From: an uncultured Hyphomicrobiales bacterium | GTDB taxonomy: Bacteria > Pseudomonadota > Alphaproteobacteria > Rhizobiales > Beijerinckiaceae | DNA: 7,437 nucleotides | Assembly: GCA_903916165.1 (NCBI GenBank) | Contig: CAIWVR010000067.1 | Span: forward strand, 1-7,437 | Reading direction: 5' to 3' | Shown: piece after piece, positions 5,268 to 7,437 of the stretch | Layout: every line of letters begins with the position of its first letter | Numbering within the stretch: the stretch's first letter is position 1 | Translations under genes and position numbers: made by a program | The notes under the pieces: generated by a model | The model's input: the letters and a program-made list of their open reading frames with translations, nothing else | What the model was told of the DNA's origin: nothing | The model's database searches: none

Positions 5268-6552
5268 GGCTTTGGCGGGTCTCACCGCGCGTGATCTCGA
5301 AACACTGCTCGCGGCTTGGGATTTCAACGCCCGTGACGATCAATGGCCGCCCGTGCGTGCGCAGGGCGGCGGCGCCTGGACGGTCTGGCTGATCATGGGC
5401 GGCCGCGGGGCCGGCAAGACGCGCAGCGGCGCCGAATGGGTGCGCGGCATGGCGCTCGGCCTGCCGGGTTTCTCACAGGCACCGGTCGGGCGCATTGCGC
5501 TTGTGGGCGAAACGGCGGCCGATGTGCGCGATGTCATGATCGAGGGCGTATCGGGCCTTTTGTCCATTCATGCGCGCGACGAGCGCCCGTTGTGGGAGCC
5601 CTCGCGCCGCCGTCTCGCCTGGCCGAACGGGGCCATGGCGCAGGCGTTTTCAGCTGAAGATCCCGAAAGCCTGCGCGGACCGCAATTCGGCTGCGCCTGG
5701 CTCGATGAACTCGCCAAATGGCGCAAGGCCGAGGAGACGTTCGACATGCTGCAATTTGGCCTGCGCCTTGGCGCACATCCGCGCCAGGTGGTGACGACAA
5801 CGCCGCGCCCGACGCCGATCCTGAAACGCCTGCTGGCCGATCCGAAGACAGCGGTGACGCGGGCACCGACGCAGGCCAATGCGCGCAATCTGGCCGCCGA
5901 CTTTCTGGAGCGGATCGTCACCCGCTATGCCGGGACACGGCTCGGTCGGCAGGAATTGCTTGGTGAAATGGTCGAGGAGCGCGCCGACGCGCTGTGGACG
6001 CGCGACATGCTGGAGGCTTGCCGCCGCGACACGGCGCCGCCACTGCGCCGCATTGTGGTGGCGATCGATCCGCCGGCCTCGTCTCACGCACGGGCCGACG
6101 CCTGCGGCATTGTCGCGGCGGGCATCGACGCCGATGGGATCGTTTATGTGCTCGAAGATGCCTCGCTGGCGGCGGCGCGTCCTGCCGCCTGGGCGCGCGT
6201 CGCGGTTGCCCTCTACCACGCGCGGGCTGCCGACGATCTTGTGGCCGAGGTGAACCAGGGCGGCGACATGGTCGGCGCCGTGATTGGTGAGGCTGACGCC
6301 AGCATTCCCGTGCGGCAGGTGCGCGCAACCCGCGGAAAATATCTGCGCGCCGCGCCGGTGGCGCAGCTCTACGAACAGGGCCGGGTGCATCACATCGGCG
6401 CCTTTCCCGCGCTCGAGGATGAAATGTGCGCCTTTGGCCCGCATGGCCTCGACACCGGGCGCAGTCCCGACCGGCTCGACGCGCTCGTCTGGGCGATCAC
6501 CGCGCTGGCCTTTGGCCGCGAGGCCGCCGAGCCGAAAGTGCGGCGGCTTTAG
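5158..6552 (+). CDS. terL: Large terminase subunit, GTA/DNA-packaging type
   Basis: This 464-residue packaging motor starts at ATG 5158, preceded by AAAGGGGGAG (5146-5155); ATG 5167 is also possible. It has an N-terminal ATPase with Walker A GGRGAGKT (81-88), Walker B CAWLDE (D183, E184) and a coupling motif VVTTTP (211-216). The C-terminal RNase H-like nuclease shows its acidic residues at D304 (VVAIDPP), E364 (AEVNQGGD) and D441 (SPDRLDALVW; D438 nearby). All key residues are present, so the enzyme should be functional: it docks to the portal, drives DNA into the head with ATP and cuts it. The style (LDWLI-type ATPase, GRGAGKTRSGAEW, SPDRLDALVWA) matches the DNA-packaging protein of RcGTA-like clusters, usually about 430-470 residues. 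The first 25-35 residues, in the overlap with the TerS gene, look less conserved. Confidence 0.93.
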   Translation: MTRMSLTETRLPASWPHCERRLLNDLQACATNGTLDEALAGLTARDLETLLAAWDFNARDDQWPPVRAQGGGAWTVWLIMGGRGAGKTRSGAEWVRGMALGLPGFSQAPVGRIALVGETAADVRDVMIEGVSGLLSIHARDERPLWEPSRRRLAWPNGAMAQAFSAEDPESLRGPQFGCAWLDELAKWRKAEETFDMLQFGLRLGAHPRQVVTTTPRPTPILKRLLADPKTAVTRAPTQANARNLAADFLERIVTRYAGTRLGRQELLGEMVEERADALWTRDMLEACRRDTAPPLRRIVVAIDPPASSHARADACGIVAAGIDADGIVYVLEDASLAAARPAAWARVAVALYHARAADDLVAEVNQGGDMVGAVIGEADASIPVRQVRATRGKYLRAAPVAQLYEQGRVHHIGAFPALEDEMCAFGPHGLDTGRSPDRLDALVWAITALAFGREAAEPKVRRL

Positions 6553-6561
6553 GGGTTTCAT

Positions 6562-6658
6562 CGTCATTGCGAGGAGCCGCAGGCGACGAAGCAATCCATC
6601 TTCCAATGGCAGCCCTCCGAAGATGGATTGCCGCGTCGCTGCGCTCCTCGCAATGACG
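6562..6658. repeat. Palindromic intergenic repeat, copy C, between TerL and portal genes
   Basis: This is the longest copy, 97 bp. The left arm (6562-6603) begins CGTCATTGCGAGGAGC and ends GCAATCCATCTTC; the right arm (6619-6658) is its near-perfect reverse complement, about 40 bp, around a 15-nt loop containing GGCAGCCC. It fills almost the whole 124-bp gap between the TerL stop and the portal start, ending 18 bp before the portal ATG. As RNA it would form a very stable hairpin inside the operon. No target-site duplication is obvious. Confidence 0.88.
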
Positions 6659-6676
6659 AACTCAAAAGGAAATGCC

Positions 6677-7437
6677 ATGCCCTCCTTCCTCACGCGCCTC
6701 CTCGGCGTGCGCGCACCTGCGCGTCCTGCACAGATGAAATCCACCCGCAGCGCAGCGGTCTTTCCCATCGGCCTGCCGGGGTTCACGCGCCCGCAGCCGC
6801 GGCGCCTGAGCGAATTGGTGCGGCAGGGCTATGAGCAGAACCCGGTCGTGTTCCGCTCCGTGCGCATGGTGGCCGAAGCCGTCGCCTCCGTGCCGTGGCT
6901 TGCCTATGTCGATGGCGTCGAGACGCCCGATCATCCGATGCTGGCGCTGCTGCGCGCGCCCAATGCGGCGCAGACGCAGGCGAGTTTCGTCGAGACCCTG
7001 GTGTCGAATCTCCTGCTGTTCGGCAATGCCTATGTCGAGGGCGTCAGCACGGGTGTTGCCCTGCAGGAATTGCACGCGCTGCGGCCTGACCGCATGACGC
7101 TCGTGCCGGGCACGAATGGCTGGCCTGTCGCTTTCGAGTATCGCGTCGGCGCAGACCTCGTGCGCTTTCCGGCGGGCGAGGGGCCGGGCGTTCTCCTGCA
7201 CATCAAGTTTCACGCGCCGCTCGACGATTATTATGGCGCCTCGCCGCTGGCCGCTGCCGAAACGGCGGTCGACATTCACAATGCCGCCGGACACTGGAAC
7301 CGCGCGCTGCTCGAAAATGCCGCACGGCCCTCTGGCGCGCTGGTCTATGCGGGACCAGATGGCGCCTCGCTGTCGGACGAGCAATTCGAACGCTTGAAGG
7401 CGGAACTCGACGAGAGTTTTTCAGGGCTCCGCAATGC
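6677..7437 (+). CDS. HK97-type phage portal protein, GTA type (3' end outside window)
   Basis: The frame opens at ATG 6677, with AAAAGGA (6664-6670) 6 nt upstream, and stays open for 253 codons to the window edge. ATG 6672 is in another frame and leads to nonsense. Portal family features are, in order: NPVVFRSVRMVAEAVASVPW (55-74), HPMLALLRAPN (86-96), LLLFGNAYVEG (112-122), LRPDRMTLV (135-143), FHAPLDDYYGASPL (178-191) and NAARPSGALVY (214-224). Full proteins are usually about 390-400 residues, so about 60% is present. The portal forms the dodecameric ring at the head vertex through which TerL packs DNA and to which head-tail connectors attach. Its place after TerL matches g3 of RcGTA-like clusters. 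A repeat separates it from TerL. Confidence 0.9.
   Translation, partial: MPSFLTRLLGVRAPARPAQMKSTRSAAVFPIGLPGFTRPQPRRLSELVRQGYEQNPVVFRSVRMVAEAVASVPWLAYVDGVETPDHPMLALLRAPNAAQTQASFVETLVSNLLLFGNAYVEGVSTGVALQELHALRPDRMTLVPGTNGWPVAFEYRVGADLVRFPAGEGPGVLLHIKFHAPLDDYYGASPLAAAETAVDIHNAAGHWNRALLENAARPSGALVYAGPDGASLSDEQFERLKAELDESFSGLRN

Noticed and set aside
4558..5343. Minus-strand ORFs of 261 and 232 aa
   Set aside because: They are antisense to the TerS/TerL overlap, are rich in Arg, Cys and Ala, and have no recognisable domain.
5650..6786. 378-aa minus-strand ORF
   Set aside because: It is antisense to TerL and runs through the repeat; Arg/His-rich low-complexity translation is typical of a shadow frame in high-GC DNA.

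Overview
The window looks like chromosomal DNA from a high-GC alphaproteobacterium, most likely in the Hyphomicrobiales (Rhizobiales). The reasons are a DUF1214/DUF1254 gene pair, a DUF2336 gene with a textbook CtrA box upstream, the first genes of a gene-transfer-agent (GTA)-type head cluster, and copies of a long palindromic intergenic repeat of a kind I associate with this order. No genus can be named from the sequence alone.

Left part (1-2440). The 3' end of a DUF1214 gene overlaps a membrane-anchored DUF1254 gene by ATGA. A 58-codon gene on the minus strand runs convergently into the end of the DUF1254 gene. A 138-bp AT-richer spacer holds a perfect TTAA-N7-TTAA box and leads into a 378-codon DUF2336 gene. 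A palindromic repeat fills the gap to the next, convergent gene.

Middle part (2438-4560, all minus strand). There is a two-domain VOC/type I extradiol ring-cleavage dioxygenase with its catalytic set intact. Next comes about 370 bp of non-coding, repeat-derived DNA. Last is a tight two-gene unit: an 80-residue HicA-like protein overlapping by 14 bp a 177-residue protein with a HicB-like N-terminal half and a helix-turn-helix. I read this as an unusual HicAB-like toxin-antitoxin module. A 14-bp palindrome sits on its predicted -35 box, as expected for autoregulation.

Right part (4561-7437, plus strand). Divergent from that module, a candidate promoter and a structured leader precede three genes: a small-terminase candidate, a large terminase with complete ATPase and nuclease motifs, and an HK97-type portal protein cut off by the window edge. 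The order TerS-TerL-portal and the TerL sequence style match the start of RcGTA-like clusters. A 97-bp palindromic repeat sits between the TerL and portal genes, inside what should be one transcription unit.

How the parts relate: the GTA genes would package DNA into heads, and CtrA is a known regulator of GTA production in Rhodobacter, though here the CtrA box is next to the DUF2336 gene and not next to the GTA genes. The TA-like module shares a 245-bp intergenic region with the GTA cluster, so joint control is possible but unproven.
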